This document shows positions 1 to 46,440 of a DNA stretch of 64,000 nucleotides, piece after piece. Position 1 is the stretch's first letter. Each line of letters starts with the position of its first letter. The notes under the pieces are model-generated. The model worked only from the letters and a program-made list of their open reading frames with translations, was not told where the DNA came from and did no database searches. The stretch is from Amorphochlora amoebiformis (lineage: Eukaryota > Cercozoa > Chlorarachniophyceae), in NCBI GenBank assembly GCA_054601695.1, contig BAAHQB010000030.1:1159420-1223419 (forward strand). The letters are read 5' to 3'. Position numbers and translations under genes: made by a program.

Positions 1-19
1 TATGTACGTAAATATAACA

Positions 20-51
<32 letters not shown>

Positions 52-71
52 ATACATACATATATATATTA

Positions 72-2809
<2,738 letters not shown>

Positions 2810-2963
2810 CCGAAAGCCCCGAGGTTTCGTGATATGATATGTATCTCTGGGAATCTCCGCAGATGTGGGATCCGGGATTCCGAATGGATATCTCTGAGAG
2901 ATCTCCGGGGACTGCGACGACTCCGTTGCGCACGGGTTCAAAGTCGCCACCCATCCGGCAACC
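2810..2963. promoter_or_regulatory. Divergent intergenic region, probable bidirectional promoter
   Basis: These 154 bp separate the chosen start codons of the choline dehydrogenase-like gene (-) and the UbiB-like gene (+). The stretch is much more GC-rich than the introns on either side. I see no clear TATA box or other core element. The promoter role is inferred from the geometry only. Confidence 0.45.
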
Positions 2964-14334
<11,371 letters not shown>

Positions 14335-14906
14335 TCTAGTTAATTAGCTAGATTAGGTATACACGTACTAGACGAGATTAGACCTAGACCTGCATGCTTG
14401 CGACAACTTCGTCTAGTTGATGGTGAACTTAATTCTAGAAGTTACATTGATGATCATCTACCGTCATTTTTAGATTTGAGTCTAACCGCAGTTCACAATC
14501 TTATATCACTAGATTAAGTCTAGTTTACTAAAGTGGATCTCGGATCCGATTAATAATGATTATCTAGATTATCTCGAATATATATATTACTTACTAGCTT
14601 ATACTACTAGTACTAGTAGATAGTTATAATATTCATATTCTCTAGATTCTAGCTATACTAGTATACTCCAGTGCTCTCGATGCTGGAGGTGTGGTCTCTA
14701 GAGTCTAGTCTAGTAGTGACTATCTATGCTAGTACAGATCTAAAAAATACAACTAACCTCTAGAACCTAGAGCCTTCTCTGCTATTGCCTAGATTGCTAG
14801 TATCAGAGTATTGGGTATCGATATTCACTGACCGCAAATGTCAAATTTGTCACACTGGGCGTTCCCTGCATACTACTAGATATAGTGCATTTCTCTGTGT
14901 TGTGAG
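14335..14906. other. CTAG-rich intergenic spacer between convergent genes
   Basis: This 572-bp spacer separates the stop codons of the UbiB and CAP-H genes. It is AT-rich, with many TCTAGA, CTAGATTA and ACTAGT-like words and little (TA)n. No coding similarity, RNA gene or clear terminator was seen. The 3' ends of both genes must lie here. Confidence 0.7.
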
Positions 14907-15103
14907 CTAGTTGGGGCTGAAGATAGCAATGTCTTGAGCGATGCCGTGGCTGTTGTTCTCTGCAAGGATTTGGGTTTCGGAGGTGGATTCGGTCTTCTTC
15001 TCCACTTCTGAATCCGTAGATGCCTCCTGGGAAAGTAAGATCCGTACAGGGTATAGATACACACACACAGACATATATATATGTATATATATATATGTAT
15101 ACT

Positions 15104-15153
<50 letters not shown>

Positions 15154-15261
15154 TCATATAATATCCATTTTATACAGACATATCCATGTCTGTATCAGTA
15201 CTACATGTGCATAAACGCAACTATATTTTATATAATATATAAATATATAATATGTATGTAT

Positions 15262-15354
<93 letters not shown>

Positions 15355-15451
15355 GTCCGGGCCTTAGCTGAAGGTTGTGATCATTGCACAAATGTAGCAG
15401 ACAAATGAAACAGTACGGAACACTGGTGTTAGATAGATGCGAACCCTGCAG

Positions 15452-15492
<41 letters not shown>

Positions 15493-15670
15493 ATATGAAT
15501 GTGTATATGTGTATATATATATATATATACACGTATATGTATAATAGGTACACATAAAATTGTATTGTTTATTTGATAATACTACATGTGCAAGTGTATG
15601 GTTATGAATATGCATTCGTAGTGAACATATGACTATGAACGATATTCAAATACATCTTGGTGGAAATTGG

Positions 15671-15705
<35 letters not shown>

Positions 15706-16140
15706 CCAATCGATGTTGAATTCCATATATACACAGACATTTGTCTATATTAATAAATGTATTGTTGTTGAAGTATGTTGTATGCCAGACCTCCAGGTTT
15801 CCCTCAAGGGAGCCCAACACCTCCGAGAAGCTCCCCGCAGGCTTTTTGATAGCCTTATTGCCGTCGCCCAAGTGTTTGCTGTCGTTGTCGTTCTTGTTGG
15901 ACTCTATCGACCTCCAAATGCGTTTCTTGAGCGCCAGCACGTTCACACTCTAATTAGGTTTTTAGCTTAGTAATTATTAACGCACGAATGAAAAAATGTG
16001 TTTTGTTTCGCTAGTAGATTTACGACGAGATTGGTAGCGTGTGTGTGTGTGTGACTTTTTTTTTTTAAAATAATCCATTAGTGGGTACCTTGACGAATCT
16101 AGCATACTTGATCTTTGCAGCTTCTACGCGCTATACACAC

Positions 16141-16206
<66 letters not shown>

Positions 16207-16758
16207 CCGTTATTGAGAAAGAATAATAAATGAAACATGCACAACCTTAGGCTGCGTGACAAGATCCAGCTCTGGCGACTTCCCCTCCCCCAACCCGTGT
16301 TTGTCCTCCCCTAATCCTGCCTCTGGGGTACCATTGGCGTTAGCGTTAACAAAATCGTCCTCGGCAGGTAAGAGAGCCTCCTAGAAACAAACCATGGCCA
16401 TCAGCATCAGCATCAGCATCAGCATCAGCATCAGCATCAGCATGAGCATGGCCATCACCAGTAGCATCAGAATGGGTACCACGACAAGTGTTAGACATAT
16501 GGATGTAAGGAGTAACAACATATGCAACACACATAACAAAATCGGGCCTGATTGAGTAGCCTTTCTTTGAAAATAGAGGGAGTGTGGTTGTGGGTCGTGG
16601 GTCGTGGGTGTTATGGGTTTGATCCTTACATGTGATATGTGAAATCCTTCTTCGTCGATATCCGACTCATTCTCATTGTCCATCATGAAACCTGATGCCT
16701 CTACATAAACACACACATATATATATATTTATATATAAATATATATATATATATATAT

Positions 16759-16806
<48 letters not shown>

Positions 16807-16876
16807 GTTGGTGGTACCTTGAGTCGGGTTCTTACGCCTGTCACTCTAAGTTACAACACACACACACGAACAAACG

Positions 16877-16908
<32 letters not shown>

Positions 16909-17046
16909 ATGTATATAGATATATTTATCTATAAATATGTTATATATCTACATATATGCAGCAGGGATAACTATTTACAATTCTACACATGTCTGATATA
17001 CATACATATAAATATATATAATATTTACATATATATATATATATAT

Positions 17047-17114
<68 letters not shown>

Positions 17115-17403
17115 ACCAGGGTTCCTTGACTGGAAACGAATATTTCCGGTTTGGTGAACAAACGTCTTAGCTTGAGCTCATCATACTAAGCAATATACAA
17201 CACACACTTATTGGAAACATACACAATCATACTACGCAATATACAAACACACTTATTGGAAACATACACCATCATACTACGCAATATACAAACACACTTA
17301 TTGGAAACATACACAATCATACTACGCAATATACAAACACACTTATTGGAAACATACACTCAATCAGATCTCCGTCCATGGGGCATTTAGGGACATGTAT
17401 CTA

Positions 17404-17449
<46 letters not shown>

Positions 17450-18742
17450 CATATATACATGTAAAAATTAATATAATGAAAATATACCTTATCAAGATCT
17501 GTCCATGCATGAGCATGAGCATGAGCATGAGCATGAGGTATGAACATGAGCATGAGCATGACCATGAGCATGAGCAGCATGAGCATGACCATGAACATGA
17601 GCATGAGCATGACCATGAGCATGAGCATGACCAGCATGAGCATGACCATGAGCATGAGCACGAGCATGAGCATGAGGTATGAGCATGAGAGCATGAGCAT
17701 GAGCATGAGAGCATGAGCATGAGCATGAATATAAGGTATGATCATGAGCATGAGGTATGAGCATGAGCATGAGCATGAGCATGAGAGCATGAACATGAGC
17801 ATGAGCATGAGAGCATGAGTATGAGCATGAGTATAAGGTATGATCATGAGCATGAGGTATGAGCATGAGCATGAGTATAAGGTATGAGCATGAGCATGAG
17901 TAGGAGGTATGAGCATGAGCATGAGATATGAGTATGAGCATAAGCGTGAGCACAAGCATGAGCATGAGCATGAGGTATGAGCATGTGCATGAGCGTGAGA
18001 ATGAGCATAAGTATGGGAATGACCATTACCAACAACATAGTTTCAACACATCATCAGCACAACACTAATAAAACATCTACATCAACACCACCATCATCAC
18101 CATCACTAACATCACTATCAACCATAAACAACAACATCAACATCAACATCAACATCAACATCAACACCAACATCAACATCAACATCGACATCAACATCAA
18201 CATCAACATCAACATCGACATCAACATCAACATCAACATCAACATCAACACCAACATCAACATCAACATCAACATCAATATCAACATCAACAGTATCAAC
18301 ATCAACATCAACATCAACATCAACATCAGCATCAACATCAACATCAACACCAACATCAACATCAACATCAACATCAACACCAACATCAACATCAACATCA
18401 ACAACAGTATCTCAACAACAACATCAACACCATTAACGCCATCAACAACACCAACATCAACAACAACATCAACATCAGCACATCCAAACCAAAGTAAAAA
18501 TTGTTGTACATTTAGCTACATTGTGCCCATAGCAAGTATATGTTATAGATATCTATGACCTGCATATCTTCCGGTAAGATATTCTGCACATTTTTAGCCT
18601 TAGCGAGTGTGGCTGGAAACATATGCATTTACGTACTATAAATACAGACATACACTCAAATGTAAATGTAAATATAAATTCAAATACAAATAAGGTTAGT
18701 GTAGATACGATTCTGAGAAATAGAAAGGTTACATTTCATTCA

Positions 18743-18778
<36 letters not shown>

Positions 18779-19467
18779 TATATATATTCACATACAGACA
18801 CCGATGCATGTAGCGTTGGAGAGCATACAGCGGTAATCCAGCTAATGGTGATGGAGATGGCAATGGTAATATGTCAATGGTAATATAACATTGGTAATGG
18901 TAATGGACACGCACAAAAGTGTATCCATTTGAAATATGTACACAACACAGTAGACACACATAATCGGTGATACCCTTGGAGAGCGTATACTTCGACCGCT
19001 TACTACACTGTACTTTCTTCACGTCCACCTAATGCATACACAATGTGTGTGTGTGTGTGTGATATGTGTATATGTTTTTATATAGAGTTAGGTATAAGCC
19101 CAAAACCCGGGCCGAAAAGTATTTTTTTAGCATGGATGATGGCAATCGAACGAATTGACTGCCATCCATTCGCGCAGCAAGCGAAAACGTGTGAAATTTT
19201 TCTTTCTTTCTTCTCAAAATTTCTGGTTCTCCACCGTCGTTTGTTTCCGAGGGTGGGGAGTTAACGGGAGGGAGTAGAGGCGGGAGTTGAGGGAAGTTGA
19301 GGGAAGTTGAGGGGGAAGGAAGTTGGGGAGGGTTGTTGTTGTTGGCATACCTCAGTCTTGGCCAGCTCTTTGAAGTCGAGCCTCTTTTGCCTTGACCGAC
19401 CGGTTCGTCTAGAGGTCATTTTAATATAATTATATCTATCTACTATAACTGTATTGCACATGATTTC

Positions 19468-19521
<54 letters not shown>

Positions 19522-19617
19522 AAATATATAATGTGGATTTGGGTAACCTTTTGTTCTCTCCTTGGGAGCCCTCCTTCTTCTCGCGCTTCTTCAGGAACTA
19601 TACATACATATATATAA

Positions 19618-19681
<64 letters not shown>

Positions 19682-20101
19682 ATATCCATCCATTTTGCAC
19701 CTTCCAGTGAAGAGTCCTGTTGATCGAGGCACCAGACCAGTTTTTAATCAAGTCGAGGGTCAGACACTTCATATCAGAAACAACGCTCAACGTCGACCCG
19801 GACCTGTTGGATATGTTATATATATATATATATATATATTTATAGATATATATATATATATATATATATATATTGATAACGATGTGACAGGGTTGTTTTG
19901 AGGATGGTTGTTGTCGGAATGGAAAGCATGCGGTCCTGTATTCCCCCTGTTCTCCCTATCCCTGTTGTATGAGTCGTATGAGTCCTATCCCACGTTGAAC
20001 CTTACGCCAGTATTTTCTGTCAGTATTGACTTTTGCTCGCTTCCCGGCATCCCGACATTCAACCCCACGCCAATTGGGGACGCCACACTGATTATACATA
20101 T

Positions 20102-20163
<62 letters not shown>

Positions 20164-20577
20164 TATATCTATAACTAAACAGAAGGAGATTGATGTTTTT
20201 ATGTAGAAGGAAGATAACAAGAAAGGGCAGGTAACAACTAGCAGCTAACAGCTACCAGATACCAGCTAGGCTCGAAATAAAAATAACCACCAAACAGTTG
20301 TTCGAATTTGAGTGCTTGACCTCATGAGCTTGTCGAGGTGCTTCTGCATGTCCACATCCATATCGTCCATATCGTTCATGTCGTCCACGTCGTCCAATCC
20401 GCCGATGTCCATGTCCATGTCCATGTTCAGGCTTCCGTCTCCCATCCCCATAGCCGTATCCATATCCATACGCGTACCCAAACCATCCCCGTCTGCTTGA
20501 CCTCCACTACTGATTGGATAAAAAGAGTACATATTTCTCTCTCTCTCTCTCTCTTTCTCCTCTCTCTCTTTCTCCTA

Positions 20578-20624
<47 letters not shown>

Positions 20625-20797
20625 TATGTATATGTTATAGGTAGTGATCCGTGATCCGTGATCTGTGTAGGATGAAGATGAAATATTGGCACAAGTCCCA
20701 CACCCTTCCCTTCCCTTCCCCTGTCTGCATCGCTCTCCATTACTTCCGCAAACCAATACAATATCACACTTTCTTTTCAGGCTAATAAAACTATACA

Positions 20798-20862
<65 letters not shown>

Positions 20863-21200
20863 GATGATGCATACCTAGGTTCCGGGGAGAATGTTTTGTT
20901 TAGGTCAGGTGTGCCTGAAAATGGATCATGCTCATACCATACACAACTCAAATCTGTACCAAAAAAGTGGTGTTTGGTAGAAGTTAAGTTTAAAGTTTAA
21001 GTTTACTAGGGGTCTCCGGCTCTGAGAGCGCTTGAAGGCCTATGTACGCAGTTGCCAGTATATTATACGCGCTCATACGCTCTGACGGCTTTTAGGGGTT
21101 GTGTGGGTGTGAAGTGATTTACCCGGGCATAGATCGGCCTTGGGGTCCATATGCGCAAACAGAGATGCCATTTTCAACACTCGTGAATCAATTACCTTAT

Positions 21201-21245
<45 letters not shown>

Positions 21246-21475
21246 CCCATCCGCTGCACAAAGAGCAAGGGTACACGTTAGGGTACACGTTAGGGTACAC
21301 GGTAGTATAGGTAAGCCCAATCTAACCTCCAGGTCCTCAGGTGCCATATCTTCCCTTTGGAGATTGGGTTTGTGTTGGTGTTTTGGCTTGGTTGTATCGG
21401 AGTCGAAGATGAGGTTGGCGTTTGTGTCGGACTTGAGATTGTTCAACAATAGCCCATGCGCCTCAGGTATTGTAT

Positions 21476-21512
<37 letters not shown>

Positions 21513-21517
21513 TAATG

Positions 21518-21577
<60 letters not shown>

Positions 21578-21600
21578 CACACACACACATACATATATAT

Positions 21601-21653
<53 letters not shown>

Positions 21654-21663
21654 CACATAGGTA

Positions 21664-21698
<35 letters not shown>

Positions 21699-21734
21699 GT
21701 ACTACAAACACAAAGATACACACACACACACACA

Positions 21735-21790
<56 letters not shown>

Positions 21791-22198
21791 GTATATAGAT
21801 ATTAAAACGTATTTACACCCAGTTTATTACCCCTCCTTCATCAAAGACGGCCCGCATCTGATGAAACAACGGGTCCACGTCCAAAACATCGTCCTCCTCC
21901 TGAATTAAATGCAAAATCACCCAACTCCATCAAAAACGGACTACCCTCTAAAACTTCCGTGAACACAATGTTTTCGGTTGGTTGTTGGTTTCGTGATTGG
22001 TGAACCTTGGAGTTGAGAGAGGTAGGATCGGACTCGACGGTCTTGATATCCCTCCTCTTGCGCGCCTTTTTGCTGCTCTTCTTTGACTCCAAATCCTCGT
22101 CTGTGTGCTTTACTATCAGCTATTCCGCATATGCATACGAAATAACATTCTAAGCATCACAAACGCATACATATATACCACACACACGCACACACATA

Positions 22199-22244
<46 letters not shown>

Positions 22245-22418
22245 TATTGATTACATACCATGGTTTGGAGAGTTGTGTGAGTTTGGGGAATCGGCATTGG
22301 TATTGCTTAAACCCCCTAAGACCTGCCATTATATTTACATACGTAATCTTATACTAAATCATTAAACACACTACGTTTACATATTACACACACACACACA
22401 TATATATATTATATTATA

Positions 22419-22461
<43 letters not shown>

Positions 22462-22544
22462 TTCTATAATTTCTACCTTGTAGGTGGTCTGGTGAACCGA
22501 ATCTACTCGGCTGGAGTATATCTGATACCCCCATACACACATAA

Positions 22545-22580
<36 letters not shown>

Positions 22581-23731
22581 CCCTGTTTTACATATTCTGT
22601 ATAATACCGGGCCCCTAAAGAAAAAGGATTTTAAATGCGAGATAAAAAAGGATTTTAAATGCGAGATAAACAAGACTTGGATATTGGGACCTGCACAGAG
22701 GCATCGAGGGTACAGGAGGCCTTCTGGAAGCTCAGGTGTCCTTCGTCGTCCTTGAGCAGCTTCTCATCGATGTGGTCAATAAGCCGCAGCGTCCATGTGT
22801 TCTTCGTGTTGATCTACACAAGAGGGGTGGGTTAAGTTGTAAGCGAGTTGAAAGCGAGCAATATTAAGGCTGATTTGTGAGGGTGTCGGAAAGAGGAACC
22901 CCCCACATTTTTCACCGCGAATCAATAAAACTTGCGAATTTTTGACATATATATACACACACATACATACACACACATACATACACACACAAGTATACAT
23001 ACACACACGCATGCAATGCCCTCCAAACCCCAAACCTTGTTAGCCGTCGCCAGCTTGATACACTGAGAGTAGAGCTCGGACAGCTCAGCATTCGAAATCG
23101 CATCCTTTAACACCTCCCTTTTCGACTCTGCTACTCCAGATTTCGACCCAGACTTACCATGGCTTTGCCCTGAGGGATCTCCGCTCGAATTCGTGCTAAT
23201 CTGAAAGATTTGCATCGCAATAATCAGTTCGACAACGTTCACCGTCAAACGGATATTCAAACCCACCCAAACGCCAGAACCTGCCAAGACCCTGCCTAAA
23301 ACTTCAGCTTAAACCGTATTCCCACTGCACAAATTCTATTCATAGCCCAAATTTTGTTCCAAGCTCGAGATAATAAAACGATTTGAATTTGTCCCCACAA
23401 GACAGCGTGCCATGTGTCCAGGCGAATCGGAACTATCTAGTTAAGTAAAGCAACAGAATACGAGTATTACGCTCTGAAACGGAGTCCTATTTCCCTTCCT
23501 CCTTGGAGTAAGGCATATCGTTTTTCTCCTGGAAAGTTCAAGTAAGTCCAGGTTCAAAAAGCATATTTCGGCGCGTTTGAGTTTCCAATACCTTCGAGAC
23601 TTGGAGTTTTCGTCTTTTGTTCGTGCCTTGTTCTCCTCCTCGTCATGGGTAATATGCAAGGCTGCATTGCTCAACCCGCTCTCTCCCAAAACACCCCAGG
23701 CACCACTCAATTTGCGTCGCGCAGCGGACAT
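14907..23731 (-). CDS. CAPH: Condensin complex subunit 2 (CAP-H/Barren kleisin)
   Basis: Kleisin subunit of condensin I that bridges the SMC2-SMC4 heads during mitotic chromosome compaction. Exons (minus strand): 23731-23471, 23200-23036, 22813-22691, 22521-22477, 22322-22259, 22100-22006, 21899-21831, 21461-21327, 21195-21123, 20914-20875, 20509-20321, 20087-20001, 19803-19701, 19597-19548, 19408-19351, 19028-18974, 18612-18560, 17498-17488, 17165-17117, 16845-16818, 16700-16630, 16380-16246, 16130-16089, 15949-15791, 15445-15353, 15026-14907. Phases close to 790 residues (animal CAP-H about 740). Diagnostic segments: [14 protein letters not shown] plus [96 protein letters not shown] and [16 protein letters not shown] (C-terminal winged helix binding the SMC head). 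Exons 10-12 encode a poorly conserved acidic Met/Asp linker and are least certain; the 11-nt exon at 17488-17498 is chosen by phase only. Confidence 0.92.
16398..16452. repeat. (CATCAG)n repeat in CAP-H intron 21
   Basis: About eight tandem CATCAG hexamers lie just beside the acceptor of exon 22. On the minus strand it gives a spurious Leu-Met or Ala-Asp reading frame. Confidence 0.85.
17183..17360. repeat. 45-bp tandem repeat in CAP-H intron 18
   Basis: Four copies of a 45-bp unit containing CAATATACAAACACACTTAT and TGGAAACATACA. The copies are nearly identical. They lie between exon 19 (17117-17165) and the tentative 11-nt exon 18. Confidence 0.88.
17503..18005. repeat. ATGAGC hexamer-derived repeat in CAP-H intron 17
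   Basis: About 500 bp built from ATGAGC hexamers, with ATGACC and ATGAGAGC variants and larger units ending in GAGGTATG. It is open in all frames in places, producing His-Glu, Met-Ser or Ser-Cys frames without protein similarity. Confidence 0.9.
18053..18482. repeat. AACATC hexamer repeat in CAP-H intron 17
   Basis: About 430 bp of AACATC units with occasional GACATC, AACACC and CAGTATC variants. It is adjacent to the ATGAGC array in the same intron but unrelated in unit. The Asn-Ile frame across it is not a gene. Confidence 0.9.
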
Positions 23732-23839
23732 TGCACAACCGACCGTTGCCGGGTTCCACTTACCGAGAAATTAAAATTATGTCCGTAGATTTTGTCGGTT
23801 GGCCAGTAGTGCTCCTAGAATTACCAACGACTCGCGGCG
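23732..23839. promoter_or_regulatory. Divergent intergenic region between CAP-H and TRM1 genes
   Basis: Only 108 bp separate the two start codons. The sequence has no (TA)n tract and no obvious TATA box. A shared bidirectional promoter is inferred from spacing. Confidence 0.45.
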
Positions 23840-36644
<12,805 letters not shown>

Positions 36645-36899
36645 ATAGATCTAGATCGAGAATCTCGAGAATCTGGAAATGGAGAATCTAGAGAATCTAG
36701 AGAATCTAGAGAATCTACCTCCCATCAATGTTAGTATGAATTTATCAACTTATGAATTCGTAAATCATGACTGGCTAGGGCCATTTATATACGTGCATGT
36801 AATCTAGATACTAGATATATACACATTGTATCAAATCACTCCTCCAGAAAAATACGGTAAGATTACCCAGTGTACATGTATCATGACCGTGTAACATCA

Positions 36900-36971
<72 letters not shown>

Positions 36972-37062
36972 ACATATATAATACACACAACACAAATATA
37001 CCCACACACAACACACACACAAAAATTTAGAGGTATGATGTAAAGTATATCATCGGATGATA

Positions 37063-37117
<55 letters not shown>

Positions 37118-37602
37118 ACGTACAAAAACTACAACTATTGTACATACGTGTACATGCTTGTAAATTTAAAGATTGAAGAGAATCTAGGAGTAGCGATGAT
37201 GATCATGATTAACTATCGCAGCCTACGATGACTAATACAGTTACACATAGGCGATTTCGAGAGCCAAAGAGGAGCAATGTTTGCTGAACTCACGGCATAT
37301 CTAGGATCTAGAGGATGAGGCTTGTTCTAATGTTACCAGGATTAGACGCTGGTTTTTGTGATTTGATCTTGCTGAATGCAGAAGTTGATGTTGGATAAGA
37401 GAATACCCAAAGGCCTGATGTTGGATAAGTGAATACCCAAAGGCCACACGAAGACCTGCCCCTCTCCAAAACGCCCCTTATTCTTCATTACTTGGTTCCC
37501 TTGAAATAGGACGAAGACCCCTGAAGAGGATCAAATCATCAACGAGTAGATGGAAAAGATGGACAAAATCACAGCTTTGTTGAGCTTTTTTTCAAGGTGG
37601 AA
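36645..37602. other. Spacer between TRM1 and QCR6 3' ends
   Basis: Holds a GAATCTAGA repeat continuing from the end of the TRM1 frame (36603-36718), two (TA)n tracts (36902-36966 and 37066-37114), and a doubled GATGTTGGATAAG segment at 37390-37442. No second QCR6 exon could be recognised here. Confidence 0.6.
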
Positions 37603-37794
37603 TTAGATTGGTGCACAGCTTACGCATTTGTCGATGCACTTCCAGTAGTCGAAATACCACCCCGTACAATGTTTGTCGCCGGTCGTGTCGCCCTCGATAC
37701 GTTTTGTACAAGCCAGGTACAATTTCCAAGGCGCAGAACACTTCGGTTTGCACGCATCCTCCGCAGTTGTCTTCGGATCGGCCAACTCGCTCAT
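37603..37794 (-). CDS. QCR6: Cytochrome bc1 complex hinge protein (QCR6/UQCRH)
   Basis: Small acidic hinge subunit of mitochondrial complex III, which helps cytochrome c docking at cytochrome c1. The reading from ATG at 37794 gives 63 residues: MSELADPKTTAEDACKPKC, then YLACTKRIEGD, HKHC-like DKHCTGWYFDYW and KCIDKC. The four family cysteines that form two disulphides are all present. Family members usually end about eight residues after KCIDKC with an Ala-Pro-Lys-Leu-Phe type tail. Here the frame runs into VSCAPI and a stop. GTAAGC directly after the last Cys looks like a donor, so the true C-terminus may come from an exon I could not find. An in-frame ATG at 37875 would add 27 residues. It diverges from the kinase gene. 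Confidence 0.82.
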   Translation of the reverse strand: MSELADPKTTAEDACKPKCSAPWKLYLACTKRIEGDTTGDKHCTGWYFDYWKCIDKCVSCAPI

Positions 37795-38108
37795 GGCTGA
37801 CGGCTCTGCCTCCGGCGCGGCTGCGAATCCACCGGTAATCACGGGGATTTGTATACGATTCCCGGTATGTTTCACCAGGCAGTGCCGCCACTGCCCGGCA
37901 GTTGTCGTGACGTCGTGACGCCGTGACGCCGTGACGCCGTGACGCCGTGACGCCGTGACGCCGTGACGCGGTCTCGCTTTGAAACCAAGGGATTTCTAGG
38001 GATTCCCAGGGATTCCCGGGGATTTCCAGTGGTCAAGGTGAAGGCGGGAGAGAGCTTCGCGCCTTGCGTTTTCGGTTCTCGGGTTGATAGAACGCCGGAA
38101 ATATAGAT
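37795..38108. promoter_or_regulatory. Divergent intergenic region between QCR6 and the kinase
   Basis: This 314-bp region between start codons contains six to seven copies of the 10-mer GTGACGCCGT at 37912-37970, then repeated AGGGATTCC-like words at 37988-38024. A bidirectional promoter is inferred from position. Whether the 10-mer array has a regulatory role is unknown. Confidence 0.45.
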
Positions 38109-45891
<7,783 letters not shown>

Positions 45892-46170
45892 TTATCGGAG
45901 TTCCGTGGTATATATAGTGTTTGAAGCCTTCCAGTGGGCAAGGCACATGTCGCCATCGGATTTCATCAAGCTATGCACAATGCGGATATCTTGAATGTAT
46001 GCGGACTTGAACCACAGGTTATAGCGCGGCCCGTTATAAGCGCAGAATCCCAGGAAGGCCATCTCGTGATCGAGATATAGATAGAGTAGGCCGTTTTCAG
46101 CGCATTCGCCTCGGACAGCTTGGAGTTGGAGTGTGCTTGTGCACCTCGGACTTGGGCTCATGCGTATATT
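45892..46170 (-). CDS. Hypothetical protein, probable last exon
   Basis: A minus-strand frame ending at 45892 reads RGECAENGLLYLYLDHEMAF, LGFCAYNGPRYNLWFKSAY, IQDIRIVHSLMKSDGDMC and AHWKASNTIYTTELR before the stop. Amino acid composition looks like a real globular protein rather than repeat. I do not recognise the family. Upstream (46210-46440) the frame is only a repeat-derived Leu-Pro-Gln-Thr pattern, so an acceptor probably lies near 46100-46170, and earlier exons may lie to the right. An ATG at 46160 could also start an 88-residue protein. It fits the alternating strand pattern, being minus after the plus-strand kinase. Confidence 0.35.
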   Translation of the reverse strand, partial: NIRMSPSPRCTSTLQLQAVRGECAENGLLYLYLDHEMAFLGFCAYNGPRYNLWFKSAYIQDIRIVHSLMKSDGDMCLAHWKASNTIYTTELR

Positions 46171-46210
46171 GTAGGTTGGTACTTGTATAGTATTTACGCA
46201 GCACACGCAC

Positions 46211-46440
46211 CCCACACACACGGTTTGTTTGTAGTAAAGGTATAGTGTGTTTAGTGTGTGTCTCTTTGTTTGTGGTAAAGGTATAGTGTGTGTGTCTTTG
46301 TTTGTGGTAAAGGTATAGTGTGTGTGTGTTTGTTTGTGGTAAAGGTATAGTGTGTGTGTTTGTTTGTGGTAAAGGTATAGTGTGTGTGTCTTTGTTTGTG
46401 GTAAAGGTATAGTGTGTTTGTTGTTTGTGGTAAAGGAGTT
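46211..46440. repeat. 28-32-bp GTTTGTGGTAAAGGTATAGTG repeat
   Basis: Seven copies of GTTTGTGGTAAAGGTATAGT, each followed by a variable GTGTGTGTCTTT link. Followed at 46490-46610 by degenerate GAAGCATNCGTGG units. Confidence 0.85.

Noticed and set aside
17401-18558. Open frames rich in Met-Ser, Ser-Cys, His-Glu or Asn-Ile
   Set aside because: Products of hexamer repeats inside CAP-H intron 17. Both strands are equally open.
19029-19217. Minus-strand frame with [16 protein letters not shown] as a CAP-H exon
   Set aside because: The phase from exon 15 to exon 16 is already satisfied without it, and the adjacent human and yeast segments align directly. It is treated as intron.
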